Source: Serendipita indica DSM 11827 (lineage: Eukaryota > Basidiomycota > Agaricomycetes > Sebacinales > Serendipitaceae). From it: a stretch of DNA of 64,000 nucleotides. Where the stretch lies: assembly GCA_910890315.1 (NCBI GenBank), contig CAJVGD010000002.1:496001-560000 (forward strand), in the 5' to 3' direction. The notes under the pieces were generated by a model. The model ran no database searches and was not told where the DNA came from. It saw nothing but the letters and a program-made list of their open reading frames with translations. Made by a program: the position numbers and the translations under genes. Shown in pieces: positions 11,158 to 22,742 of the stretch. Every line of letters starts with the position of its first letter. Position 1 is the stretch's first letter.

Positions 11158-13323
11158 ATGTCTGCTGGCCTCTTGGACCCGCTCCCGCCGTCGACGCCAA
11201 CGAGTTCAAATGCATTTCCGCGTCCATCGGCCACGGGATTCCTGAGCAAGTCGCAGGAAAACGTGCTCGACGCTGCGCTGCCGCAGAGCGTCTCCCGCCC
11301 AAACTCGCGCAGATCGTCGCGCATCTTTACGAGCAATTTCCCGCTGCGAGAGGATTCATTTGGATCGTACTATGGCATCAACCACTTTAACAATACGTGG
11401 GCAGACTCGCCCGTTTCACTGGATTCACCCACCCACCGATCCCGCACACCCGTCTCTGCCACCTCGCCTGCAACGGCAAGGCAAAAGGAGACCAGTCAGA
11501 TTGGCAGTCTCTGGGGCGTGAGCTCGATTGGCCGCGGCTTTGACTGGACCTGGAGCCAGGAGCCTGAGCCTGTCAAGATTGAAGAAGAAATTGCAGACGA
11601 AAAGAATAAAGACGAAGATGGAGATGTCGTCCAGCCGCTGCCACGACGTCCTGGAGGCTTGGTGCTCGCTAATCGCTCACTCTCTCTCGACGCCGTCCAA
11701 GCAATGTCAAAAAATTCCCAAAAATTGACGCTCTCGTTTACGGATGGCAGTCTAGTTCCCAATGCACTCGATAACAACCCACAGACACGCCCCACCACGC
11801 CCGGCAGCATCCATAGCGGCGCTGGGGCGAGCGTTCGGGACTCTTCCCGACCTACCTCGCCCCGATTCCGCCGTCGATCCTCTCAAAAACGGTTCTCTCT
11901 TGTTGCTGGAAGAGTCTCGTACACGCCTCCACCCTCGCCGCCGCCAGACGCGTCCATCTCACACAATCCCAATGCCCCGAAACTCTTGCGGCTCGCGAGC
12001 ACATCATCGTTTATGAGCGTCAATAGTGCTATCGCAGCTCCTCCAACACCAGGCGTGTCCCATTATACCGGAGACAGGAGCATCGCCGAGTTTGTCGTGA
12101 AAGGTCCGTCTCATGTGGTTTACTTTTGCTCTACTTTTTTTCCTTATCGCTTCCTAGGCGAAATCGGCAGAGGTGCGTACGGTCTCGTCAAGCGTGGACA
12201 CGAAGTCATGTCCGATGGGTCATGGGGGGTACGTCTCGTTGCGCTCTTTAGGCGAGTCTGCTTTGCTGAAAATTATTCTGCCGACGCAGCCCGAAATCAT
12301 CATCAAGCAGGTCATTAAGTCGCGCATCCTCGCAGACTGCTGGAAGAAGCATCCTACTCACGGCACAATCCCGATAGAGATTTATGTCATGCTCGCAGTC
12401 TCCTCTGCATCCTATCGACTCCCCGCACTCCGACCCTGGGATCCGTCGCGCACCATTCCCTCGGCACCTACTAGCCCGGCCGCAACGGCAGAAAAGGTGC
12501 CGCCATTGTGGAAAGAGGGCGATTTGGTCAATGGGCATCCCAACGTTTGCCAACTCCTCGACTTTTTCGAAGACAGAAACTTTTATTATCTCATCCTTCC
12601 GTCCTTTCTCCCACCGGCAGACGGAGAGCCTCGACCAAAGGACTTGTTTGACCTCGTCGAGGTGCATCCACAGGGGCTACCAGCCTACTTGGTACGCACC
12701 TATCTCGGCCAGATTGCCGATGGCATGGCGTTTCTACATCAAAGAGGCATCGTCCATCGTGACATCAAGGATGAGAATGTCGTCCTCAGTGCAGATGGAA
12801 GCCATTGCTGGCTGATAGACTTTGGGAGCGCTGGAGTCGTCAGGAAAAAGGGATGGAATAGCTTTAGTGGAACGTGCGTAAACCCCCCTTTCTTTGGATT
12901 TTCCCAAGTGCTCACCGCGGCCTTAGACTCGACTATGCGAGCCCCGAGATCTTGCGTGGCGAATTTTACACGGGCAAAGAGCAAGATGTTTGGGCATTTG
13001 GCGTCGTCGCCTACGTTCTCTTGGTCGGCGAATGTCCGTTTGCAACAGCGACAGATGCCCAAGTTGGCCTCGATACGGGGACAACTGCGTGGGAGAATCT
13101 GGAGGCGCGCTGTGGACGGGGTAATGAGCGTGAGGGACTCGAGGCCGACGACGGGGGTGCGCTCGAAGATGCGGCCGCCCTTGTCCGTGCATGTCTCCAT
13201 GTTGAGGCTGCGGATAGACCTACTTTTGATGAGATTATTCAGCATCGGTTCCTCTGTGGGCGCGTAGGATGGGGAGGCGAGCGGCCACCGCGTAGTCCGA
13301 CGTCGTCGACGGAAGGTCTCTAG
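11158..13323 (+). CDS. Ser/Thr protein kinase, PAS-kinase (PSK)-like
   Basis: The catalytic domain sits at the C-terminus after about 315 low-complexity, Ser/Pro-rich residues. Introns at about 12103-12158, 12229-12291 and 12873-12930 are spliced in frame. Kinase motifs are complete: glycine loop GEIGRGAYGLVKRG, the lysine in PEIIIKQVIKSRI, an alpha-C Glu in IPIEIYVML, catalytic loop VHRDIKDENVV, LIDFGSA and YASPEIL, then DVWAFGVVAYVLLVGECPF. Features such as HPNVCQLLDFFED and a FDLVEVHPQGLP stretch match the PAS-kinase group, which links energy state to carbon use. I see no PAS domain in the N-terminus. About 45 extra Pro/Ala-rich residues lie between alpha-C and strand 4. The start at 11158 is the first ATG; the frame upstream has none. 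The subfamily is likely, not proven. Confidence 0.85.
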
Positions 13324-13951
13324 ACCCCATAGAAGCGCGCCTTTTTGTTTTATGTAGATGTCTTTTTGGTCAGCGGGCTGGTCAACGTCGGTTCTACTTA
13401 TTGTCTTTGTTTCTCCAGTGTCTATGGATAGCTCATTTTGTGACAGCCGTTGTATTGCGAGTTATTGTGCTACCAATCTAGCTGATGCTATTTGCTCTCC
13501 CAAGACGGTTGTGGGAACCCTTTGGGTATGCACCCATGTCGAGAGTGGCATGCTCGTGTGAAGCATGGTGGTGTGTAGAAATCTATCTGGATAGATGCTA
13601 CAAGCATTTACAAAATGATTGATCATCTTCGATCTTGTACAAGGCGTCTTCGAGATGGGGCCTTTGGCACACCTTTTAGGGGACGTCTAAGAAAAATGCA
13701 GAAAATACATGGATAGGTTGTAAAAGTCTTATACATAAATTTGCGAGTCATTTCTCTATCTTTATATCTACTCAAGATCCGAGGGTGGATGTTTGCTCGA
13801 GTCGTACACTCAACCTTGCCCTCCACCATCAGTGGTAAGTTTCTCCCCGTGCTCTCAGATGCGCCCGATCGCGTCGATGGCACTCCAGATCATCCTCTGA
13901 TCATCTTTTCTTCTTGCAGAAGTCCCTCACACATCTTTTTCATACTAAAAA
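13324..13951. other. Intergenic: kinase 3' end and EF-1alpha promoter/leader
   Basis: These 628 bp hold the 3' end of the kinase gene and the promoter and leader of the EF-1alpha gene. The promoter part is A/T and pyrimidine rich (for example around 13720-13790). The leader intron is listed separately. No gene seen. Confidence 0.6.
13835..13919 (+). other. Probable 5' leader intron of EF-1alpha
   Basis: A consensus donor GTAAGT at 13835 and a pyrimidine-rich acceptor ending TTCTTGCAG at 13919 define an 85-nt intron that ends 32 nt before the start codon. Leader introns are common and often expression-boosting in highly expressed fungal genes. Inferred from splice signals only. Confidence 0.6.
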
Positions 13952-15793
13952 ATGGGTAAAGAAAAGGCTCACGTTAACGTCGTCGGTGCGTAGACGCTCT
14001 GGATGCCTTCCAGTGCTCTCCAGCATCTCAAAATCAGTTGCTGATTCCTTCATCGCAGTCATCGGCCACGTCGATTCCGGAAAGTCGACCACCACTGGCC
14101 ATCTGATCTACAAGTGCGGTGGCATTGACAAGCGAACGATTGAAAAGTTCGAGAAGGAAGCTGCCGAGCTTGGAAAGGGCTCGTTCAAGTATGGTATGTG
14201 CTTTGCGCGCCTTTTTTCCCTCTTTTTCGGCGTCTGATCCACTTTTTTCTCGTCGCCAGCTTGGGTGCTCGACAAGCTCAAGGCCGAGCGTGAGCGTGGT
14301 ATCACCATCGATATCGCTCTCTGGAAGTTCGAGACCCCCAAATACATGGTCACTGTGAGTTGTAATTTTCTTTGGATTTTTTTCCTTGGTGGGCCATCGA
14401 TAGCCTTGGGTGGCGACGAGATTCCCACGTTGATTACGCCACACATATTGACCACCGTCCGTTCCTCTAGGTCATTGATGCCCCCGGCCACCGTGACTTT
14501 ATCAAGAACATGATTACCGGTACCTCGCAGGCTGATTGCGCTATCCTCATCATCGCCGGTGGTACCGGTGAGTTCGAGGCTGGTATCTCCAAGGATGGCC
14601 AGACTCGTGAGCATGCTTTGCTCGCCTTTACCCTCGGTGTCCGACAGCTCATCGTCGCTGTCAACAAGATGGACACCACCAACGTACGTCCTTGCACGCC
14701 TGCACTCTCTCGTCGACTGACAATCTTGTCCAGTGGTCTGAGGCCCGCTTCAACGAAATCGTCAAGGAAACCTCCAACTTCATCAAGAAGGTCGGATACA
14801 ACCCCAAGACGGTCGCCTTCGTCCCCATCTCTGGCTGGCACGGTGACAACATGCTCGAGCCCTCCACCAAGTAAGCAGGTCACGCTCACCCGTGATTACA
14901 TCTGACGCACGAATAGCATGCCCTGGTACAAGGGATGGTCGAAGGAGGTCAAGGGCTCGTCGAGTCCTGCCACCGGCAAGACCCTCGTCGACGCCATCGA
15001 CGCCATCGAACCCCCAGTCCGCCCGTCCGACAAGCCCCTCCGTCTCCCACTCCAGGATGTGTACAAGATTGGTGGTATTGGTACGGTCCCAGTCGGTCGT
15101 GTCGAAACTGGTATCATCAAGCCCGGCATGGTCGTCTCCTTTGCTCCCTCGAACGTCACCACTGAAGTCAAGTCCGTCGAAATGCACCACGAGCAGCTCG
15201 CTGAGGGCTTGCCCGGAGACAACGTCGGCTTCAACGTCAAGTAAGCTTGCGTTTCTTTGTCGTCTCGTTCATCGTCTCATCGCTGTATAGGAACGTGTCG
15301 GTCAAGGATATCCGCCGTGGAAACGTCGCTTCGGACTCGAAGAACGACCCCGCCAAGGAGGCTGCATCGTTCAACGCTCAGGTCATCGTCTTGAACCACC
15401 CCGGTCAGATTGGCGCTGGTTACGCCCCAGTCTTGGACTGCCACACCGCTCACATTGCCTGCAAGTTCTCCGAGCTCATCGAGAAGATTGATCGCCGAAC
15501 TGGCAAGACCATGGAAGCCGCCCCCAAGTTTGTCAAGTCTGGTGACGCTGCCATTGTCAAGCTCGTCCCGAGCAAGCCAATGTGTGTGGAGAGCTACAAC
15601 GAGTACCCACCACTTGGTCGTTTCGCCGTCCGTGACATGAGGCAGACTGTTGCCGTCGGTGTCATCAAGTCGGTTGAGAAGACCGAGGGCAAGGGTGGCA
15701 AGGGTTCGTCTACTCCTTTTGTCGCATTTGACCGTGTGCTGACGCGACTTTCCAGTTACGAAGAGCGCGGAAAAGGCTGCCAAGAAGAAGTAA
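13952..15793 (+). CDS. tef1: Translation elongation factor EF-1alpha (eEF1A)
   Basis: GTPase that delivers aminoacyl-tRNA to the ribosome. The start [11 protein letters not shown] at 13952 is universal for the family. Seven coding introns are spliced in frame, the first only about 35 nt into the CDS. G1 is [10 protein letters not shown]3 is DAPGH, G4 is [17 protein letters not shown] (effector region), [20 protein letters not shown] and the actin-binding/beta-barrel domains follow in order. The tail ends ...[12 protein letters not shown]. The length of about 460 residues is normal and no residue is missing. Codon use is strongly biased to C-ending codons, as expected for a very highly expressed gene. 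Its leader carries a likely intron. Confidence 0.98.
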
Positions 15794-16161
15794 ACGAATA
15801 CGAACCGAGACGCAGTTTCTTTCTTCTCTCTCTCTTTCCGGCAGCTTCATTTCCATCCCCGACTCGCGCCATCTTTTCTCCTTCCTCTCCTTGCGCGCTC
15901 ATGACCGCCCACGATATGAAAAGTCGTCGATGTAGAGTAGTTTTCTTGAAACGAGTAGACGAATCTGCAACGAATTACGATTCTATTCTTGGTTTTTGTA
16001 AACGTGTGTCATCCTTTGAGTGTCGGTCTCGTCTTGGTCATGTGGGGACTGCATGTTGACCCTGGCCACCAACGAGCGTAAACCACCACATTTTCTGTGA
16101 AATTCAAAACACATAGCAATACTACGCATTCTAGGATACAACTCGGTATTTCTAATCGACA
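15794..16161. other. Intergenic between EF-1alpha and CWC21
   Basis: These 368 bp start with a pyrimidine-rich 3' untranslated region (TTTCTTTCTTCTCTCTCTC type) and end with the short promoter of the next gene. Nothing else seen. Confidence 0.55.
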
Positions 16162-17682
16162 ATGTATAACGGTATAGGTACGCAGCCCTGGCTCGCAATG
16201 ACAACCCAAAGCTCATACAACGACCCTCCTAGGTTTGACTACTCCCCGTGGAAGGTGATTATTCCTCCAAAGTCTCTACATGGACGGACAGCGTGCTGAC
16301 GCCGACCTTTTTTTCCCTCAAACGACAGCGGGACCAACGGCTATGTGACACGAAACTTGTCACATTTGCGCTCACATGACACTGCTGCGGATCGTGCAGC
16401 TATGGAGATCAAGCCAATGAAGCACCGCGAGCCAGACAAGGAGATTCTAGAGCACGAACGCAAGCGCAAGATTGAAGTGGCTTGCTTTGAACTTCGAGTC
16501 AAGTTGGAAGATGAAGAGTGAGTGTTTTGACCGTTCTCCAAGGACGCATTTGCTCACCGGTGGAACAGGATTCCCGAAGACGAGATTGAAAAGCAGGTCG
16601 ATGCCCTGCGCGAAAAGTTGCTTGCGCAAAAAGTCAACATGACGAATGTCAGGCAACAGTTTAAGCCATCGGACACGCATGCCATTTTGGCTGCCAAAAA
16701 GGTTGAGATGGATCGCATGGCTCGCGCTCTCGGTACATCTAGCGACTATGTTGAAGGCAAAGCATTCGATCCTGCGCATGCAGAGGAAATGCGGCAGCAA
16801 CGGATAGCCAGACGAGAAGAAAAGGAGAGAGAGGAAGAGATTCGACGCAAGGCGAAGGAGGACAACGAAAAGGCATGGAAGGAACGTGAACGATTACGAA
16901 GACGTGCAGAGGATGCTGCTCGTGGAGGTGCTCGTGGCAAACCTGCACCCAAGGATGCGCCTATGCCGCCGCCGCCTGTTCCATCTGGTACGAGGGATAG
17001 ACGAGAGCGCTCGCTCTCTCCACCACGTAGAGATGGCTCAAAGTCTGCTCCATATGCCCGACCGCGCAGAGACCGCTCGCCGCCTCCCAAACGGGTAGAA
17101 CGATCGCGCTCAAGGTCGTACTCCCCACCACCAAAAGCTCGAAGACGGTCCCCCGTTTCTCCTCGGCGACGTGGTGCCAGTCCGAATGTTCGAGGCAGGA
17201 CGAGAACACGGTCCCCACCAAGCGAACGATCGCGATCGAGGAGTCCACGAGATAGAAACAGAAAGGACAGTAGCATGTCTCCATCATCGTCCTCACGGTC
17301 AAGGAGCCGGAGTCGGAGCCGGAGCTATTCTGACCGTTCGAGGTCGCCAGCATATTCCAGCAAGCGACCAGTTGGACGCAGAGCCTATAGCCCTCCCCGT
17401 CGTGGAGGTGGCGGTGGGCGGAGAGACTCGCGCTCGCCACCACCGCCGCGTCGTGGCGCAAGAGGTCGCTCCACGTCTTCTGGTGACTCTAGATCGCCTC
17501 CTCGCCGGCGTCAATCACCCATCCGGCGTCGGAGTCGCTCGAGGAGCCCTCGTGCCAGCGGACGGCCTGTGGGTGACACGAGGATGGGCTCTGCGAGTCC
17601 TGTGAGGAGAAAAGCGCGAGATTCTCGAAGTGGGTCGCCAGCCAAGTCGGAGGGCTCTGCTGCAATGGATGAATCTGAGTAG
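16162..17682 (+). CDS. CWC21: Pre-mRNA splicing factor CWC21 / SRRM2-type with long RS domain
   Basis: Spliceosomal protein that contacts PRP8 and SNU114 at the catalytic centre. The N-terminus is spread over tiny exons: MYNGIG, a 57-nt intron (16178-16234), LTTPRGS, another intron, then GTNGYVTRNLSHLRSHD, which is the invariant SRRM2/Cwc21 start. A cwf21 helix follows (EHERKRKIEVACFELRVKLE, then EDEIEKQVDALREKLL after an intron near 16518-16568). The middle is a charged coiled-coil (REEKEREEEIRRKAKEDNEK). The last 230 residues are an RS domain with many SR/RS and SPPRR repeats. Yeast Cwc21 lacks this tail; the arrangement is like human SRRM2. Exons are placed by frame and by the conserved N-terminus. 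Confidence 0.95.
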
Positions 17683-17921
17683 TGTAGTGTTGGGTATGAA
17701 CATGCTGTCTCAAGGGAATGCCATGAATATTATAATTAGTGATTCTTATCATTTGGACAATTCTATCCAGTGAGGGCATGGACGGTCTGGACAAACAAGG
17801 CCAAACACGACCTAACGCAAACCTCGACGCCGACTGGCAAAGGTGGGACTGTGTGCAGCATTCGACGTTGAACAACACTCAGGATTGTTTAACAGGCATC
17901 ACCTAATCTATACTCTCCAAA

Positions 17922-18753
17922 ATGGCCACTTTCTCGTCGTCGCCAATCATCATCGACGGCAAGGGCCACCTCTTGGGTCGTCTTGCGAGTATCATCGCCA
18001 AGCAGATCTTGTCGGGCCAGAAGATTACTGTTGTGCGCTGCGAGGAGATCAACATTTCCGGCAGCTTCTTCCGCAACAAGGTGAGCACTCTCGGTGGCTT
18101 CTAGGTTTGTCAAACGTGTGCTTACTTATTTCCTACTCCTTCTCTGGCAACGAATCTACTGCTCCTCGATGCATAACATGCGCCTGGCTCGACACGTCTG
18201 TTAGCTCCGCTATCACAACTTCTTGCACAAGCGACATATCGTAAATCCTAAGAAGTCGGGTCCCTTCCATCATCGTGCACCTTCCAAGATTCTCTACCGA
18301 GCTGTTCGTGGTATGATCCCCCACAAGACGGCTCGTGGTGCGGCTGCTTTGGAACGACTCAAGCTCTTTGAGGGAGTACCACCTCCTTATGATCGCAAGA
18401 AGCGTATGGTTGTTCCGGAAGCCTTGCGGGTGCTGAGGCTCAAGCCGGGAAGAAAGTACTGCACTGTCAAGGTTTGTCATCGGCTTGGATGCGTATACCA
18501 AACGATATTCATGTGTTATTTAGCGATTGTCACACGAAGTTGGATGGGGTTACAAGGACGTTGTCGATCGTCTGGAGGAGAAGCGCAAAATCAAAGCCGC
18601 CGCTTTCTACGAGCGAAAAGTACGTCATAATAATAGGTTTTATTAGGCTGTATGCTGACAGCTGTTTAAAAGCTCGCTGCAGCCAAGCTCCGACAGAAGG
18701 CCCACGCAGACCACTCTTCATCCTATGCCGAGCTCTCCAACCTGGGATACTAG
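17922..18753 (+). CDS. RPL16: 60S ribosomal protein uL13 (L13a/L16)
   Basis: Large-subunit ribosomal protein. Exon 1 is [20 protein letters not shown] through SFFRNK; a 124-nt intron (18080-18203) follows; exon 2 begins [20 protein letters not shown] and includes [14 protein letters not shown] and [17 protein letters not shown]; exon 3 is [20 protein letters not shown]; exon 4 ends AELSNLGY with the stop at 18751. All positions are typical of the family and the length (about 200 residues) is normal. I looked for a C/D snoRNA in the long first intron and did not find convincing boxes. Confidence 0.97.
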
Positions 18754-19019
18754 ACGGAAGCGATGGGCAGACACGTGTGCCCCGTGTTTCTTCATGTTCG
18801 GTCGCTGCGCATCTGTCGAGGATGCACTGGCACAAACACTATGTAACCCATGTCCTCTCCTCCATAGCCCTTCTTGTTGCACAGCCTATAACCGACGCGA
18901 ATATGAAATTTTTTTGCCCCGCATTTTGTGGAGTGTTAGCCCCATTTCGCCAAACGGCCCCAAGTAGCCGGTGAAGCCGTCTTAGACTCGGCCTCTTCGC
19001 ATCTCCAAGTTTCGATACT

Positions 19020-20102
19020 ATGCCTCTGAAGACAATCTACATTGCCAGACACGGTTTGAAGTTTGCTCGGCAGTTTCGACATACTGATAAAGTCAAAAGG
19101 TTTCCGACTTAATTGGCAGACAACCATCTGGTAGGACTGGGTCGCTAATAATGCATTAATATGTTCAAATATCTCTAGGAAATCTCCGACTGGTTTTCCT
19201 CGCGATCCACCACTGGCAGGATGTACGTTCGCGCGTCGAAGCGTGTTGCCGATTGGCTGATCATTCGTTGTAGATGGAGAAGTAGCTCCTCTTGTGCTCT
19301 CGGGGTGGTTGAATACTCATTTGTCCAAGGAACAAGCAAACGAATTGGCAGCCTATATCGCTGGGCTTCCGGAGGCTGAACGACCGACTGCAATCTACAG
19401 CTCTCAGTACTGTAAGTCGTACATTGTGAGCGTGATCATGTGTGATTATTGCTAGATCGGTGTTTGCAAACCGCTAAACCTGTCGCCGCCGCCCTTCAAC
19501 TGCCACTCTTTGTCGAGCCTGGTATTCAGGAATGGTACTCGCCCGTCAAAGCCGGTACCGGATTACATCCTCGGCCAGTCACAGTGGAAGAGCTCGTGCC
19601 TTACTTTGAGGCGATTGACCCGTCTTGGTCGCCGACGTTCCTCGTCACGCGCAAAGGCGAGTCGGTACCAGAACTCTATCGTCGCGGCGAAGAATTCATG
19701 AAAGCCTTCATCGCCAGGGTCGAGGCAGAGGGTATTCACGAACGCGTTTTCCTTTGCTCACATGCTGCAACGGTCATCTCGTTAGCACAGGCCCTGCTTG
19801 GTGACGAGACTATTGGTCGAACACTCCGTGTTGGATGTTGTACGTTGTCCATCTTTGATCGAAACCCAAACTCGACTAGTACCGAACTCGTTGGCGGCAA
19901 CGTGTGGACGGCACGAGGCCAACTCGCCGCAGGAGACTTTTTGCAGAATGGAATTCAGCGAGATTGGGGTATGGTTGACATTGAAGTCAAGGACGGGGTA
20001 GTCGTAGAGGACGATGGCGTACCGGGCACCGAGGGCGAAGTGGACATTATCTCAGGGCCCCAGCCGTGGAATCCTCGCCCAAGGAGTGCCTCGAGAATGT
20101 AG
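19020..20102 (+). CDS. Histidine phosphatase family protein, TFC7-like
   Basis: Member of the phosphoglycerate-mutase/histidine phosphatase superfamily. The start MPLKTIYIARHG at 19020 carries the RHG catalytic motif; after splicing it continues FRLNWQTTIWKSPTGFPRDPPLA, the signature of fungal TFC7-like proteins, named after the tau55 subunit of TFIIIC. The second catalytic histidine is in FLCSHAATVISLAQ, and ERPTAIYSSQYYRCLQTA supplies the phosphate-pocket arginine region. Introns at about 19055-19098, 19132-19179, 19221-19272 and 19412-19455 fit the frame, although the third junction (around PPLAG) is less certain. The C-terminus is acidic and ends PRPRSASRM. Both catalytic histidines are present, so it could be an active phosphatase. 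A role in TFIIIC is inferred from family resemblance only. Confidence 0.83.
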
Positions 20103-20531
20103 AAACAGGCAAGTACCGTGTTTATGTCAGCCTTTGAAGGGGACAACCGCTGACAGCCAAAATGGCCCAGGTCCGACGATGATACTCCGCATTTCATATC
20201 CGACTCCTAGAGAATAGACTGTATGCACACAAGTAAATACTTGAGGTTAATGAGCCTAGACACGGGGCCGACGGGCTGTGTCCACCAGAGGGCTGGGGTT
20301 TCCTTGGCTACAAAGGATCAAGTCTCAAGTTCTACATAACGGCGAGTACAAATGCGAACTGATAGTTCATTCAATACTGTTAGGGTCATACACACTATGC
20401 TGTGCTCGTGTTTTTCCGCGTCGCCTCCCCTTGCACGACACCCGAACACAGACAGGGTCAAATACAGTCTATCCAACAAAATATAACCTGGTTATCTCTT
20501 GGCTCGCCTTGCGTGGATTTTGGGCCCCGCC
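20103..20531. other. Intergenic between TFC7-like gene and one-TM protein
   Basis: These 429 bp hold a 3' untranslated region and a promoter. No gene or repeat seen. Confidence 0.5.
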
Positions 20532-21124
20532 ATGGAGTTTACAACTGCCCTTGCCGCTGCGAATCCAAGCGCGATCTCGCCTGCCCGACATCAACCCAGG
20601 GATGCCGTCACAATCACCTGGTTCGTGATCTTGGCCATCAGCGTTGTCCTACTCGGTATCTTTGCCATGGTACGGTTTAGGATGCGCACGGCCGTCGCTA
20701 CACGAGAAAGAGAGACGATTCCTAGCTCTATGGGTAGTCATCTTGATCGCGTATTTCCTGTCATGCAACCAGTGACTTTGACGGAAAGAAGACGCAAGGC
20801 CGAGCTGTTCCACAGTGACGAACGACCATCCATTGATGAAACCTGGATCCGACCGCTGTCCTTTCAGCAGCATTGCATATCTAAAATCAAGGCGAGTTAG
20901 TTGATGGGCCTAGGGATATGAAGCTAATCGATGTTTAGCCTGTTGCTCTACAGAGGGTATCACCACCTCCGACACCATGGTCGTATTCTATCGAGCAGGC
21001 TCAAGCCCAAAATTTGATGTCTGTCGGTGTCCTCATCGAGATGCCGATTGCAGTACGGCGAGAGACTGCTGCTCCCGTGCATCGTCCATTGACACTGGGT
21101 GTGTCCATGATCACACTCATATAA
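20532..21124 (+). CDS. Uncharacterised single-pass membrane protein
   Basis: Two-exon gene I do not recognise. It begins MEFTTALAAANPSAISPARH, has one strong membrane helix (ITWFVILAISVVLLGIFAMV, residues about 27-48) and then a basic cytoplasmic-looking region with MRTAVATRERETIPSS. After residue KIK an intron at 20892-20938 seems to use a GC donor (AAG/GCGAGT); the second exon reads PVALQRVSPPPTPWSYSIEQ and SVGVLIEMPIAVRRE to a TAA at 21122. Using the nearby GT donor instead opens another frame up to 21225, but that frame is Cys/His-rich and less protein-like. Small membrane proteins of this shape, with a basic stretch after one helix and a PPP segment, occur across Agaricomycetes without known function. 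Confidence 0.6.
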
Positions 21125-21381
21125 TGATATTCAACTCTGTAGCAATATTTGGCATGTCTGCTGTGGGACATTCGATTCATTTCTACGATTCATTTGGCTG
21201 GCATTGGCACGCTCCTTGCATGTAATCTAACTTATTTCCTAAATTTTATATTACTTGGCGTACTCTCTTCTGGAAACGGCTGATGCATGAGTCTTTGGAC
21301 CTGGTTCCGCTGCAACTCTCCAGCCTCTATGGAAAGGTGACCAAATCAACCATATTATTAAATCCAAGTCTGATATACAAG

Positions 21382-22602
21382 CCCGAAGACAAGCTTCGCA
21401 TGCGGATTCGTGGTACAGTGGCGACGGTGCGTAATCTAAGCGTCGCCTCGCGATGATGACTGAATCACTCGACGTAGCACGAAAGCTCAATTCTCAGCTT
21501 GATCAATGGATCAACGCTGTAGAGTCCTCTGAGACGTATAGCCCACCCATCAGACAGTCCAAAGCGATCATCGGACCGTAAGTCTTAGCGAATACATCCC
21601 GCAAAGCATTAGATTCGACATGAATATACAGACATGCAGGATACTCCTACTCGGGTCCAAATGCTGCTTGGGCATACAAGAGCATCGACACCACGGGCAT
21701 GTATGTTCTCTGATTGCTCTATATACTCTGCACTAATAGTTTACAGCAAGCGCGTCTTTGTACTTGGTCCATCACATCATGTCTATCTGCGCTCCTGCGC
21801 GCTATCCGCTTGCGAGACCTACGCCACGCCATTAGGATCGCTCCCATTAGACAGGGAAAGTATGTGGTAGAGCGCTGCGACTTGTTCTTCTTCTGACCAA
21901 GGATCAGCCATCGAAGAACTGCACAACACGGGCAAGTTTGAGACGATGGCTCTTTCGACTGATGAGGATGAGCATAGCATCGAGCTGCATTTGCCATACG
22001 TTCGTAAGATATTCCAAGGCATGGACATCAAGATTGTGCCTATCCTCGTCGGTGCACTAGACAAACAGGGTGAAGCAACCTATGGCAAACTGCTCGCCCC
22101 GTACTTTGCTCGAGAGGATACTTTCACTGTCGTCTCGAGCGACTTTTGTCACTGGTAAGCATGGTGGTGTTAGTAGCAAGAAAGCTTATTAACTAGCTTA
22201 ATTAGGGGAAGACGCTTCAGCTATACGTTTTACTACCCCTCACCTCCGCCTTGTGAGGGCATCAAGTTGAGCAGGTCAACACCAAGTTCGACCTTTAAGT
22301 CGTTTCCCATTCACGAGTCCATCACCGCGCTCGACAAAGAGGCGATGGACATACTCACATTGCCAAAGGAGAGTGATGTATCCCCAAACGAGGTGCATAC
22401 GCAATTTGCAGACTATCTCGCCCGTACGAGGAATACAATCTGCGGTCGACATCCGATTGGAGTCTTGCTCGGTGCCCTCAGCAGTGTGGCGGAACAAGGC
22501 AAGTCCGTCACAATCCAATGGGTGAAATACGACCATAGCAGCGAATGTGAGACGGTAGAGGACTCGAGCGTCAGCTACGCTAGTGCCTATGTCGTCTTTT
22601 GA
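21382..22602 (+). CDS. MEMO1 family protein
   Basis: Member of the MEMO family (mammalian MEMO1, yeast Mho1), a fold related to class III dioxygenases and linked to cell motility and redox signalling. Recognisable blocks in order: RRQASHADSWYSGD, then KAIIGP-HAGYSYSGPNAAWAYKSI, KRVFVLGPSHHVYLRSCALS, LSTDEDEHSIELHLPY, IVPILVGAL, FTVVSSDFCHWG, ICGRHPIGVLLGAL and DSSVSYASAYVVF. The metal-site residues seen in the family (HAG, SHH, EHSIE, SDFCHWG) are present. Several introns interrupt the gene. The true start is unresolved: the conserved part begins with a possible acceptor at 21381 and I found no upstream exon that fits both phase and a start codon; the frame is open back to about 21290 without an ATG. 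It converges on eL32. Confidence 0.85.
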
Positions 22603-22742
22603 TTGTAAATCTAATTTCTCGCAAAGTTGACTTTTGACCTCAATTTGTTTCTCGTTTGCTTCGGCATAGTTATTGCATGGTGGGCAGTAAGTACGTAGCA
22701 AGAGAGAAAGTATACGGAAGAAGGGAACTGGGAGCCTCCAGC

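Noticed and set aside
16746-17461. Long minus-strand open frames opposite the RS domain of CWC21
   Set aside because: They are the complement of repetitive Arg/Ser codons; their composition is an artefact and no motif or partner exon is present.
18080-18203. Possible intronic snoRNA in the first uL13 intron
   Set aside because: No convincing C (RUGAUGA) and D (CUGA) boxes with a terminal stem were seen.
20977-21225. Cys/His-rich frame downstream of the one-TM protein
   Set aside because: It needs a different donor and looks less like a protein than the GC-AG spliced frame; kept only as an alternative splice idea.
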